This document shows positions 1-9,760 of a DNA stretch of 41,152 nucleotides, piece after piece (positions within the stretch are counted from its first letter, which is position 1; every line of letters begins with the position of its first letter). Both the position numbers and the translations under genes were made by a program. Source of the DNA: Blattamonas nauphoetae (lineage: Eukaryota; Preaxostyla; Oxymonadida); contig JARBJD010000495.1 in NCBI GenBank assembly GCA_033064195.1, positions 1-41,152 of the forward strand, given 5' to 3'. Below the pieces are notes generated by a model. It had not been told where the DNA came from. It did not search any database and worked only from the letters and a program-made list of their open reading frames with translations.

Positions 1-51
1 AGTGGACACAGAACTAAAAATGTTTGATCGTCAAGATAAAAACGAACTGTA

Positions 52-705
52 AGATCTGGTACATGAATGTGTTTTATCACTTCAAACCTTGTTTCACTTC
101 ACAATTTTGATCTCTTTATTGACATTTTTGCTCTAATCTTTCATAAAACACACTGGTGTACCAACGAGATTCAATCTGAAATGATCAGTGAGATCTGGTA
201 CATGAATGTGTCTTATCGTTTAGTTCTCACTTCAATCATTGTTTTTTACTCTTGTTTTCTGAAATTTTGATGAACGCGTTCATAAGGTGAAGTGGTGTAC
301 CAACGAAGTGAGAAAAACAATGACTGGAGAGATCTGGTACGTCACTTCACCTTATCGTTGCTAACATTGTTTCACTTCACAATTTTACTCTAATAAGAAA
401 CATTTTTGCCAAACCCGTTCATAAAGTGAAGTGGTGTACCAACGAAATGCGAAAAACAATGATCGTTCAGATCTGGTACGAGATTTTGTTTTATCGTTTA
501 CTTTTCACTTCACTCACTCTTTTTTTCTCTTTGTTTGTGAAATTTTGACGAACCCGTTCATAAGGTGAAGTGGTGTACCAACGGAACGCAAAGGATCAAG
601 ATCGTGCAGATCTGGTACGTCACTTCACCTTATCGTTTCATTCTCACTTCATTTACATTTTAGTACTCTAGTTTTGTGAAATTTAGATGAAGATGTTCAT
701 CAAAC
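52..705. repeat. 139-bp satellite array, about 4.7 units
   Basis: The word AGATCTGGTAC recurs at 52, 191, 330, 469 and 608, an exact 139-bp period. Each unit ends with a block like ATAAGGTGAAGTGGTGTACC, and the next begins GGTACGTCACTTCACCTTAT. These two blocks are near-perfect reverse complements about 34 nt apart, so every unit junction can form a hairpin. Units are diverged (first and fourth most), so the array is not recent. Bases 1-51 do not clearly continue it. No coding potential is seen. Confidence 0.9.
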
Positions 706-1989
706 TCAATACTTTCCCACCATTTTCACTATTTCCATTTCACCATTCACTATCATACTTGCCCACTTCATTTTAGCTTCATTCACCTTCATTTGGTCAA
801 ATTAAGAGAAAACGTCGACGAAAAATGAAGTATTGTGATGTGCTCGTGAAGTGTGTAGGACTGAAAAATGGGTTGTAAAATGAGGGGAATGAAGAGGAGA
901 GTTGAATACCTGAAATGTGAAACGTGGAAAGTGAAATGAGAGATGAAAGGTGTTGAAGTTGTTTAAGCTTAGACAAACGGTATGATGGAAAAACACATAA
1001 AACCAACATTTTGAAAAAACTAGTCGTTAAAAATGTCGCGAAAATTCAGTACTCCCTCCTCGAAAGGTGAGAAAGAAGATGTGATGTGAGAAAATCGGGG
1101 CAAAAATCGATATGAGTGAAAAGTTGGTGAAAATGTGGTGTAAAAAAGGTGCGTGTAAAAAAAGACGACTCTGAAGGTGAGGTGGTCGGAAACCTAGGAA
1201 AAGCGTCGGAAGGACGCGAATGCGAAGAAAACGAAAAATCTAACGCAAAAAACGAAAACTGACGAAAAAAGTGGTGAAAGATGACGTGAAAAAGTGAGGT
1301 TGAAAAGTGTCACCAAAAGGCGACTCCGAGCGAAATGAAGTGTAAAAACGCAAATAGGAGGCAAAAGTGATCCTAAAAAGTGAAGTGCTGAAAGCGCATA
1401 CATTTTTTTTAAAATTCGGAGAAACTCGAAAAATGGAATATGGGTTGATCTAGAAAAATCCCGATCCGGCCTTGATCTAACCAAAAATCCCAAAAGTGTT
1501 TTTTATCGCGAATTTCACCTTCTGAAATCGATTTTGTAATTTTAGAAGGTGTTTGAGGTGTATTTGAGCCATATAGCAGCAGTTTTAAGCAAGTTCTGAA
1601 AATCGACTTTTTGGTCACTTTTTCGACCACAGTTCGGTACGTAGTTCCACAAATTCTCAACCGATTTTCATCGGGATTGTTTTGATCGATGACTCACATC
1701 GTCCCCGACATTTTAGAAATTTTTTCGATTTTTTCGAAGTGGTTCTCAAGTTGGATTCACTTTGTTCGAGTTCAAAAGTGAAAAAACATCGAAAAAAGTG
1801 ACAACATTTTTGGAATATGACAAAAATTTGCTTCAAAATTGACGCTTAAAATGAGGTCAAAATATTGGACATATTTTTGGAATTTAGGTCAAATATTGGC
1901 ATCATTGAAATGGCCTAAATTCCTTTTAATACAAGATTGAGAAATGGTCAATCGGAATTGACTTTTCGTTTCTGATTTCAACGACTATT
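706..1989. other. AT-rich stretch without recognisable genes
   Basis: Contains runs rich in GTGAAA/GTGAAG and their complements, and purine-rich plus-strand sequence. Open frames here are short, phenylalanine/serine-rich shadows of composition. I see no gene, RNA or mobile-element end. Confidence 0.6.
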
Positions 1990-2410
1990 TCAATCTGGTT
2001 CCCAAATCGTCTACTATACTACTATGTGAATGAAGAATTTCTCCCAATGCGAAGAATGATCGACACAAAAAATACCACCTGGTTTATGCAAGATGGGGCC
2101 CCAGCCCACACAGCCCGCGAGACAGTGGATTTTATCTCATCAAAATTTGAGAATCGATGGATCGGGATGAATGGACCTCATCCCTGGCCTGCACGAAGCC
2201 CAGATCTCACGCCGTGTGATTTCCTGTGTTGGCGAGAACTTGTCGAAATGTCCTCCAACGTTGCATTACTTGTATAGAAAGAGCAGGAAACTCAGTTGAG
2301 ATTTAAACATCATTTACGTTTCATTTCACCTTATTTTGAAGTTTTTCATCAGTTGTTTGAAAACAGAGATCGATCAACCCATTGAGTCAGACCACTTACG
2401 GCACACCCTG
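1990..2410 (+). mobile_element. Mariner-like (DD41D) transposon remnant, 5' truncated
   Basis: Only the 3' end of a mariner-family element is present. The open stretch from about 2026 encodes FMQDGAPAHTARETVDF followed by WPARSPDLTPCDF, the second and third catalytic acidic blocks of mariner transposases. Forty-one residues separate the two aspartates (D in QDG and D in PCD), the DD41D spacing. A frameshift lies just before the C-terminus: the ending C-I-E-R-A-G-N-S-V-E-I continues in another frame to a TAA at about 2308. The right end reads ...GGCACACCCTG directly followed by TA (2411-2412), the expected mariner terminus and TA target. I found no matching left inverted repeat, so the 5' part is lost. 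A dead copy. Confidence 0.8.
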
Positions 2411-2412
2411 TA

Positions 2413-3066
2413 CAAATAAAACAATCTGAAAAGGAAAATTAACACTCTTATCGGGGCTTATCTGTAATTGCGAAGAATGTGAATGTATTATCCAATTTTG
2501 CTGACTTTTTCAAATTCAATTTTTTCAATTTTTCGATTTTTGAATCGGGTATGTCTCGCCAGTTTAGTCTCTGCATGGCCTCGATCCCGACAGGGGTCAA
2601 GAGGCTTCGAACCCTCGGTGATGATTTAGAATCTCTGGACACAAGTCAATAGTCAAAATGCACGAAACGAAGCCACACCAATTAAGGAATGCAGAACAGT
2701 CAAAAAAACGTACTGCGCAGTTGGAAGAGACATCAGGGCAAGGATAAACAATGGATTTGTTGCACATCGAGTCAAAATCTGTCATTTCCACTGATTTGGA
2801 CCTGAATCGCTCATTCTGGGGGAAAGTGATGTTTGAACTGAAACGGAAATCCGAATGAAGAAGAAAATCCTCCTCGCAACGATTGAGTCGATAAACAAAC
2901 GTGAATTGTAAGAGAGAAAAAGAGATTGGTTGATCCGCCCATTGAATGTCATTCTGTTACATCACATCTCATCCTCTCTCCACGTCTAATTGTTCGAAAT
3001 TCCATGTCGACATGTGTGCATTTCAGTCATATTTCAATTCTTGACTCTCTTTGATTGTGCTGACAG
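2413..3066 (+). other. Upstream region of the pseudokinase gene
   Basis: No gene is firmly supported. Bases 3061-3066 end in a credible intron acceptor (TTGATTGTGCTGACAG), so one or more 5' exons of the downstream gene may lie here, but I cannot place them. A tRNA B-box-like string near 2605 on the minus strand does not fold as a tRNA. Confidence 0.4.
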
Positions 3067-3080
3067 ATCGAAAAGGAGCA

Positions 3081-6000
3081 ATGATTGGGCGTGGGTCACT
3101 GGGAACAGTGATGAGACTGCACAACGATCAGACCAAAGAAGAAGTTGTGATGAAGCATGTGAAGCAGAGTGGAACGAATTCGTCATCCTCACTTGAAAGC
3201 ACGCTCCAACGACTCGTCTCGCTTCGTTCTGACACACTGCTGCCCTATCTGTCGTACGATCGCCACGACGACGGATTTGATGTGTTTATGTTGTTTTGGG
3301 ACAAGAAGACACTTGGGAAGCATGTGGAACGGCAGGAAAAGAATGGAGTGAAACTGACCGAAGGAGTTTGTCACTTCTTGTCCCACTTCTCTTTGTCTCG
3401 TGCTGTTCTTCTTGTGAGCAGTGCTTGGACATCCCCCCTTTCCATCATTTTGATCATTTCTCTTTGTTTTCACCGATCTCCCTTCATCGATTCTTCACGT
3501 CTCGTTCAGCAAATTTATGGATTTCTGTCGCAAATCGTTTCTGGACTGTTGGTTCTTCATGAACATGGTATTGTCCATGGACTTTTGAAGCCCAGCAATG
3601 TTCTGGTAGTGTCCCAAACTCGCTGTCTTCTCTGTGTGCTGTTCTCTCCTCACATAATTTTGTAAATTGTCCCTGGTTGGATGCAATAGGTAATTATGGC
3701 CTCGCAGAGTTCATTCCTCGATCGAAACTCGTTCAAAGGTGTGTGCCATTCCGTCCTGATCATCGTTTCCTCATTCTCGTCTCCTGCGCAACACCACCCG
3801 TTTTCAGTCCTTACTCAGCACCCGAATTGCGTCATGGTGCCCCGTATGCGATCGTGCTTCAATTTTCATCCTGCTTCTGTTTATCATCCATTCTCTTTCT
3901 GCTTCTCGATCTTCTTCGATATGTGTTCTAATTCAAATGTTGTCCAGTCTCTCTCCCCAAACAGATGTGTTCTCATTGGGTGTGTTGCTGTATTTCCTTT
4001 GCACTTGGTCCTTTCCTTACAACATGAAGACATTGGAGAAAGTGTCGAAAGGGATGGACAGTGAGAAAGTACTGAGCGAAATGTGGAAGAATCTGCGATG
4101 GATTGGGAACACATACTCGCAGGGACTGTGGAAAACCGTAAAAACGATGCTTCATCCTGTGTGTTCACCGACTTCTTGATTCCTTCTTCATTCTGTTTTA
4201 TTCTCGTCATTTGTTCGTTTTCAGGATTCGTCACAACGCCCAAGTTTGGATTCACTGCCTCTTCTCTCCCGAATCAACACCGCAACGAAAGGAGCCTTGG
4301 ATCGCTCGCTGACTCGTCATCTCTCCCACTCGCCCCTCTCGACGCCCCAAGCGACCGACCGAGCACCAAAAATCGAAGAAATCACCCACCCATCACAAAT
4401 TCTTGTCGATTCCGAGAAAAATGTTGACGATACCGAAGAACGTGGACTTGACCAAAATGAGGTCCTCCGATTTGCAGCTGCGCTCGTCCCAACATCGCCT
4501 GAATTGATGCTCCGAAAATCGCCCCCAACTTCTTCGTCTGAACCAACTCTGGAGTCCTTTACTCCGAATACGAAAGCATCCCGCCGTTCTCAGCGCTGGG
4601 GTGGTGAAGGAGAGGCAGAGGAGAGAGGGCAGAGTGGACGAAAGGAGGAAGGGAGTGTTTGGGACGAGCCAGACTCGTTTCCAGCAGCCCAACCACCATC
4701 GCCTTCAATTTCAGCGTCGTCTGCTCGTTTAGCGTCTTTCCACGCCCTTCCGCGTCCTTCCGACATGTTTGGGAGGCAGGGAAGAGTGGTAAGTGGGATG
4801 GGAGGTGGAAGAGGGCGAGGAGAGAGTGGGGAAGGAGGGAGAAGGGAGAAAGAAGGTTGGATGGACTCACCTGGTCTGTCAGACGCGATGCGGATGGAAG
4901 TGATGGAGATGATTGCCGCGTCGGTGGGAGGGCAGGGCAGAAGGGGAAGGGAGGAAGAAGGAGAGAAGGAAGGGTGGAGAAGGAAGGAGAGAGACAAGAG
5001 AAAGGAAGAGCGAGGAAGGGGGAATGAGCCAACTGTGGGAGAGAAAGAACACACGGCAATTGCCAGAAGCGAGGAAATGGAGTACACCCAAAATGAAGAT
5101 GTGAATTTCGCTGTTTGTCACTTTGCCAGTCCCTCCTTTCTCTTTCTATCCTTCCGTCTTCTGTCCTCTCGATGCTCTCTTTCCACCATTTCTCCTCCTT
5201 CCCTCTCTCCATCCTCATTTCTCATTCTTCCTCACTCATCTCTTCTCCTTCTTCTCCTTCATCAGGCTGTCAGCTCGCTTCTCTCTTCGCTCTCCTCGCT
5301 GTCACTTTCAATGCACACAACGAGAGCAGCGATGGCAGCAGAACTCAGCGGATTCAGCGCGTTTGTGAGAGGGTGGGAAACAGAAGGCCGCAATTTGGGG
5401 AACGAAGCCAACAACACGCAGTTGGAGGCACTGATGAGTGTGAGGCAAGGGAGTTCGATTTGGGAAGAGAAGCAGATTCTTGCATACTTTTGTTTCATTG
5501 CTGTTTCCTCATTGATTCGTGTGTGTTTGTCTCAGGCGTGCTGCAGGAGGAAATACGAAAGACGGAAGAACTGGCAGATGTGGTCGCCTACGCAGAATAT
5601 TCGAAGTGTGTCACCCTTCACTCTCCATTCTCTCCTTCCGTCTCTTCCTTTCCTTCTCGTTCTCCCTCCCTCATCTCCTCTCTCAGAACCCTCTCGCTTC
5701 GCCTGTCGAGTTTGGAGGAGCAGAACCGCTCTTTGGACGCGTCGCTGTCATCCCTGGCATCGTCGCTCTGCTCACCCACACTTCGCAGTCTGACGAAGAC
5801 GAACATAAGCCTGCGACAGGAATGGGTGCTTGCGATGGAAGAGATGCGGATGGATTGCTCACCGTTCCTGAATTGGGATGAGAAAAAACCTGAATCTGAA
5901 AATGAAAAGGCCGATATCTTTCAATCTCTTGTTGCCACATTGAAGTTGCAGCCTGTTCTTGATGCCTCTCTGGAAGTGAAAGCGGTAAAATTTCTGCAAT

Positions 6001-6834
6001 CTGTGATTCCGTATGGTAAAAGATACGCTGATGGTTTTCTCGACAGATATGCTTCAAACTCGCATGAGTCATCGACAGTTTTCGTCCAGTCCATTGTAGT
6101 TCTCGTCTCTTCTGCCAGCCAAGTCATCAACACATCAGCAATGAAGTTTCTCGGAAACCTGATCTTGTTCTGTTCAGCCAAAGTCCGACTTGGCCTCGTC
6201 AAAACTGATCTGCTCCCTCAACTCATCACCACTCTCAACCCACAGTCTCTTGACTTTGCAGAAGCTGTCAATATCCACACTGGTCTCATCAAAATCATCA
6301 ACTATTCTCTCTGGCTCACAACTCAGAATGGTCTCGCCAAACTCGAGATCAAAGATGACGATGACCATTCAGCTGTTCATGAGACGATTTTTCAGCAAGT
6401 TCTCACACCTTCGGAGAAGTATATTTCCCTTTTGTGCGTGAACCGCTCTTCGATCGTCGATGGTGAGCCATCCTTACAATTTCTGAAGCTCCTTGCTCGA
6501 CTCCTCGACATATGTCCGTATTATCAGCCCACAATGGATTTTGTTCTTCATATACCAGTCATACTCACAATCCCAAGTTGTCTCACTTTCTTCGAAGATG
6601 ATTGCTCAATCTGGACTTTTCTGTATAGAATGAACAATGCCCAGCTGGAATGGAACAGAACAAAGCGGAGAAGTGCAACAGATCTGGAAGACAGTGCATC
6701 AAATGCTGAGAATGGAGGGCATCGAAGATGTGATTGAGGAAAAGCTGCAAAACGACCAAAAAGAATTCTATGGAAGATGGATTGTTGCCAGATCGGTTGA
6801 ATGGAACAATCTGCAGGGCATGAACCGTCACTGA
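3081..6834 (+). CDS. Spliced pseudokinase / coiled-coil / LNWD-domain fusion protein
   Basis: Exons joined by phase-compatible GT-AG introns: 3081-3365, 3510-3633, 3690-3738, 3808-3843, 3948-4158, 4225-5100 (a further intron from GTAAGT at 4789 is possible), 5266-5437, 5536-5605, 5687-6834. The first six encode a protein-kinase fold: glycine loop GRGSLGTV, beta-3 lysine in VVMKHV, HGIVHGLLKPSNVLV in place of HRDLKPSN, NYGLAEF in place of DFG, then SAPEL (APE), DVFSLGVLLYF and QRPSLDSL (subdomain XI). The catalytic Asp of HRD is Leu and the DFG Asp is Asn, so it is probably a pseudokinase. A low-complexity linker (exon 6) leads to a coiled coil (EEIRKTEELAD..., LRLSSLEEQNRSLDASL) and then an LNWD domain (CSPFLNWDEK) of the family repeated downstream. 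One extra base near 6660 shifts the C-terminus: the first frame stops at 6737, while homology continues to TGA 6832-6834. ATG 3081 is the first ATG; an upstream exon is likely. Confidence 0.75.
4790..5265 (+). repeat. Polypurine tract followed by polypyrimidine tract inside the pseudokinase gene
   Basis: Bases about 4790-5040 are nearly all G and A on the plus strand. Bases 5108-5265 are nearly all C and T and form the pyrimidine-rich part of a predicted intron (5101-5265). The reading frame stays open through the purine tract as a Glu/Arg/Gly/Lys-rich linker. The two tracts could pair in the pre-mRNA. Confidence 0.7.
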
Positions 6835-6839
6835 GATGG

Positions 6840-7489
6840 ATAGAAAGAGCACAGAACCAGCAAATCTTTCGAACTGTTTCTGGCTTCCTTTGGACAACAA
6901 ACACTGTTTGTGTGTGATCTTTGTGGGCTCTGACATTACCTCATGATTTGATTTGCCGGAAAGGTTGGGATTCTCTCTCGCCAGTCTCGCTGCTGGTCAC
7001 CACTCTCTCCTTCTCCTTCGCCGCCTCTCTCACTTTCTCGCACTGCTCGTTTCTGAAAGACTCTGTGTTCATCGATCTCTGCTCCATCGCAACCTGCACC
7101 ATCACACTTCCCTCTGGCTCTCCCCTCACCACACTCGGTGAGACGCGTGCTGGTAGCTGTTCGTTCGAAGCACAAGCAATAATCGCTTCGACTGTCCTCC
7201 TTCTTCACGTTCTTTGACTTATCGTCGAGTTCATCGCCCTTCCTTCCTCACCCAAGATTCCACTCCAAACTGGATGTGGTGTGAAAGATGAAGGAATGTG
7301 GACGAAAGCACGAAGAGTCGAGTCGAAGGAAGAACGATGAAGAGAAAAACAGACACGGTGATGTCCAGAAAGAACAGAATCCGGAGATCGCATTCAGAAT
7401 GTGAGAGTCGGAAGTGGAAGTGTGAGAGTAAGGAGTAAGAGAAGAAAGGCAGGCAATGATGTGAGGGTGAGAGGGACGAAGAGAAGGAA
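6840..7489 (+). other. Conserved 3' flank of the LNWD gene plus spacer
   Basis: Bases 6858-6925 match the segment found after every LNWD copy (TTTCTGGCTTCCTTTGGACA, then the palindrome CAAACACTGTTTG). A degenerate flank continues (GGGATTCTCTCTCGCCAGTC...), shared with 14480, 16795, 19501, 22225 and 26998. From 7250 the strand becomes purine-rich. No gene is supported. Confidence 0.6.
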
Positions 7490-8100
7490 GGAGAGACGAA
7501 AGTGCACGACTCCCCTCCCGCACCTTTCTCTGCCTGTCTCAGATGCGGCAGACGAAGATCAGTGTTGCTTTTCGTCGCTCTCGCCGGCAGAACCCCAACT
7601 GACCACCCGCTGTCCCCTCACTTTTAACCACAGCAAACTCCAACCGGACTCGTGAAAGGACGAGATTGCTGTTGGCTGACGTGAGCAGAACCAGATGGAA
7701 CGAACACAGCGGCATGCAGACATACAGACATAACACCGACACAGCCGCCATTGCTCTGCCTGATATTAGAAGACTCGAACAGAACAACACAAAATACTTC
7801 GCTCTCCACACTAAACCATCTCCCACCCCTCTTCCCTCGTTTCTCCTGATTTCAACACCACTCTCTAGCTCTGTTGTGTTTTGATTTGAAGAGTGATTGA
7901 CCAATCACGAAGGATCGTCGAGCTGATGTGGGACTCCCTCGAACACTCTCCACCACACTCGACATACACTCCTCTTCTTTTTCTTCGTTGGATTGTGTCC
8001 TTTGATTTGTGTGTGCATCGTCTGTCTGGCCGTTGTCAGGGCGGATTTTTGACCGTTTGAACGACACCAACTCCATCAACATTCACGCAACGATGTCACA
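7490..8100. repeat. Intergenic dispersed repeat, copy 1 (subfamily a)
   Basis: Begins GCACGACTCCCCTCCCGCAC and contains CTGTCCCCTCACTTTTAACC, ACGAGATTGCTGTTGGCTGA, and later ACCAATCACGAAGGAT...GAGCTGATGTGGGACT. The same blocks in the same order recur at 14640, 17346 and 20051 (subfamily a), and their first halves at 11910, 22378, 28148 and 31140. Indels between copies break every frame, so it looks non-coding. No terminal inverted repeats are seen. Confidence 0.7.
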
Positions 8101-8110
8101 CCCATCTCAC

Positions 8111-8670
8111 CTGAACTCCGTTTGAGTGCATTTCCCTCTGCCTCTCCCTCACCACCCACACCCTCCCACTCCCCTCTGCCTCTCCCTCACCACCCACACC
8201 CTCCCACTCCCCTCTGCCTCCCCCTCACCACGCTCTGTGTGGCACGTGCTGGAAGTCATTCATTCGAAGCGAACTCATGCGCGCATGCGCTTTTCTTATT
8301 CTGGATTGATTCTATCCTCATTCCTGATTTGTCCACAAATTGTTCCTCGCCGTCCTTCCTCCCCAGCTCTCAATGACGCACTGGTTGCGTGGCTGCTCAT
8401 CTCTCTCATCGTCATCGTCCACCCGAAGCAACTGCTTGCTGATCGTTCGTGTGAAAAGAAGGGACATTGACACGCCAGTTCGTCCCTCTCCATCACTCGC
8501 TCTTCGTCCATCGCACCCTCCTCCGCAATCAACTCGGCCGGCATCAACACTCCAACGCCAGCTTCGTCACTCCACGCGAGGGAGCGTTGGTGTCTTTCTC
8601 CACTCGCCTCCATCTCTGCCAGTGTTGATCGCTTCCACTCCGCCCTTCTCTCCATTTGTGTGGATGAAAA
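8111..8670. repeat. Intergenic block shared with the 2.7-kb duplication
   Basis: Shares long near-identical stretches with 15370-15850 and 18076-18556 (for example ATTCATTCGAAGCG, CCCAGCTCTC, CGCAATCAACTCGGCCG, CACTCCACGCGAGGGAGCGT). It includes 2.5 copies of a 38-bp minisatellite at 8134-8230. This is a paralogous intergenic segment left by gene-array duplication. No intact frame is shared between copies. Confidence 0.65.
8134..8230. repeat. 38-bp minisatellite, about 2.5 copies
   Basis: The unit contains CCTCTGCCTCTCCCTCACCA followed by CCCACACCCTCCCACTCC. The same unit is expanded to about seven copies at 27146-27405 and present as one degenerate copy at 15383, 18089 and 20794. Confidence 0.85.
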
Positions 8671-9111
8671 AAAAGGACATGGGCTGGATGAAGCAGGACG
8701 AGCTTCTTCCTCCCGATCTGCTGACCCCCTTCCGACTTCGAATCAATTACTTGTGGCTCATCCACTCCCCGTCAAGACTGTTGTTGTGTGAATGTCGCAT
8801 TTGGTGTCTTCTGCTGGACAACGCTGGCTTTGGAGATGGAACGAGAATTGTGGTCCGCCCAACACCCTCTTCCTGCTGCTCTTCTCCACTTCGACAGATC
8901 CGTGAAGACCTCACAAGAAGTGTTCAGCCGAGCTGTGTTCCTCTTTCTCGACCTGTCCGCTTCTGATTCGCTGATCTCTCAGAAATCCTCTCCACATCGT
9001 CTTCCCGTCGTTCTGCTGAGGAGCCAAGCTGGATTTGTTCGTTAATCTACATCTGGTTTATCTTTGTCACGCTCTTGATTTGTCCCTCCTCTTCTTTCAT
9101 CGATTGGTTGA
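8671..9111. other. Spacer without a recognised gene
   Basis: Short open frames occur on the plus strand (8788-9045), but none matches a family I know or recurs elsewhere in the window. Nothing firm is seen. Confidence 0.4.
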
Positions 9112-9596
9112 CAGTCATGGACAAAAGTTCTCGGTTTCCATGTCCAGAAACACTGAGTGGTGAGATTTCGGTTTTGTTTTGTCGGACACTTCATCATCCA
9201 AAACGAACACTGTGGCGAGAAAACCAGAGCGATCTGTTGTTTCGTTATGTAGATACAGAGGAATGAAGAGTCTGAAAAAAAGTGACAAAAATTTGTGCGC
9301 AACCACAATCGACAATTTTTCACACAGTGAGAGGTGGTGATGAGATGAGATCATTTTTGCCTAAATAAACGAGATCCTCAGCCTCCTCCACAAGAAAATG
9401 ACAACATTCGTAAAAAAATGTCGACAGTAGAAAGGTTCGTCTTTCTCACCCACAAACTGTAGACCAGTCTACCAACCTCGATTCCTGTCGATGTCATGTC
9501 ACCTCTACACATGTGAAGTTTCAGCATCGAACTCCTTCCCAATTCGTCACACCAGACTTTGTCATTTTTCCTGCCGACCACTTTTGTCCATGACTG
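9112..9596. mobile_element. Non-autonomous Tc1-type element (MITE), 485 bp
   Basis: The left end CAGTCATGGACAAAAGTTCT and the right end ...CCACTTTTGTCCATGACTG are inverted repeats sharing their outer 17 bases with the full Tc1-type transposon at 24736-26187. The flanks are TGA on both sides (9109-9111 and 9597-9599), a 3-bp target duplication. The interior holds no transposase frame. It sits just upstream of the promoter-like block of the LNWD gene at 9761. Confidence 0.85.
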
Positions 9597-9624
9597 TGAC
9601 TTATCTTGATATGATGTTTTGTTA

Positions 9625-9740
9625 TTCCTTTATGGATAATCTCAATCTTCGTTGGCAGATCTCTTTGTTCTTTTCTGATTAGAAATTTCATCTCGAACTC
9701 TTTGTTTCTCATGATTTTTAACTGACCCATAACGAGTGAT
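9625..9740 (+). promoter_or_regulatory. Conserved upstream block with TGACCCATAACGAG motif
   Basis: This block resembles those before the genes at 13279 and 24328 (ATCTTCGTTG, TTTGTTCTTTTCTGA, AATTTCATCTC, CTCTTTGTTT). It ends in TGACCCATAACGAG at 9723-9736, 24 nt before the ATG. Conservation outside coding sequence and the fixed position suggest a core promoter or 5' UTR element. The role is inferred. Confidence 0.55.
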
Positions 9741-9760
9741 TCTCCTCTCCAACCTCAAGA

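Noticed and set aside
2575-2650. tRNA-like B-box (GGTTCGAAGCC) on the minus strand
   Set aside because: No matching D-arm, weak T-stem and no pairing acceptor ends at the right distance.
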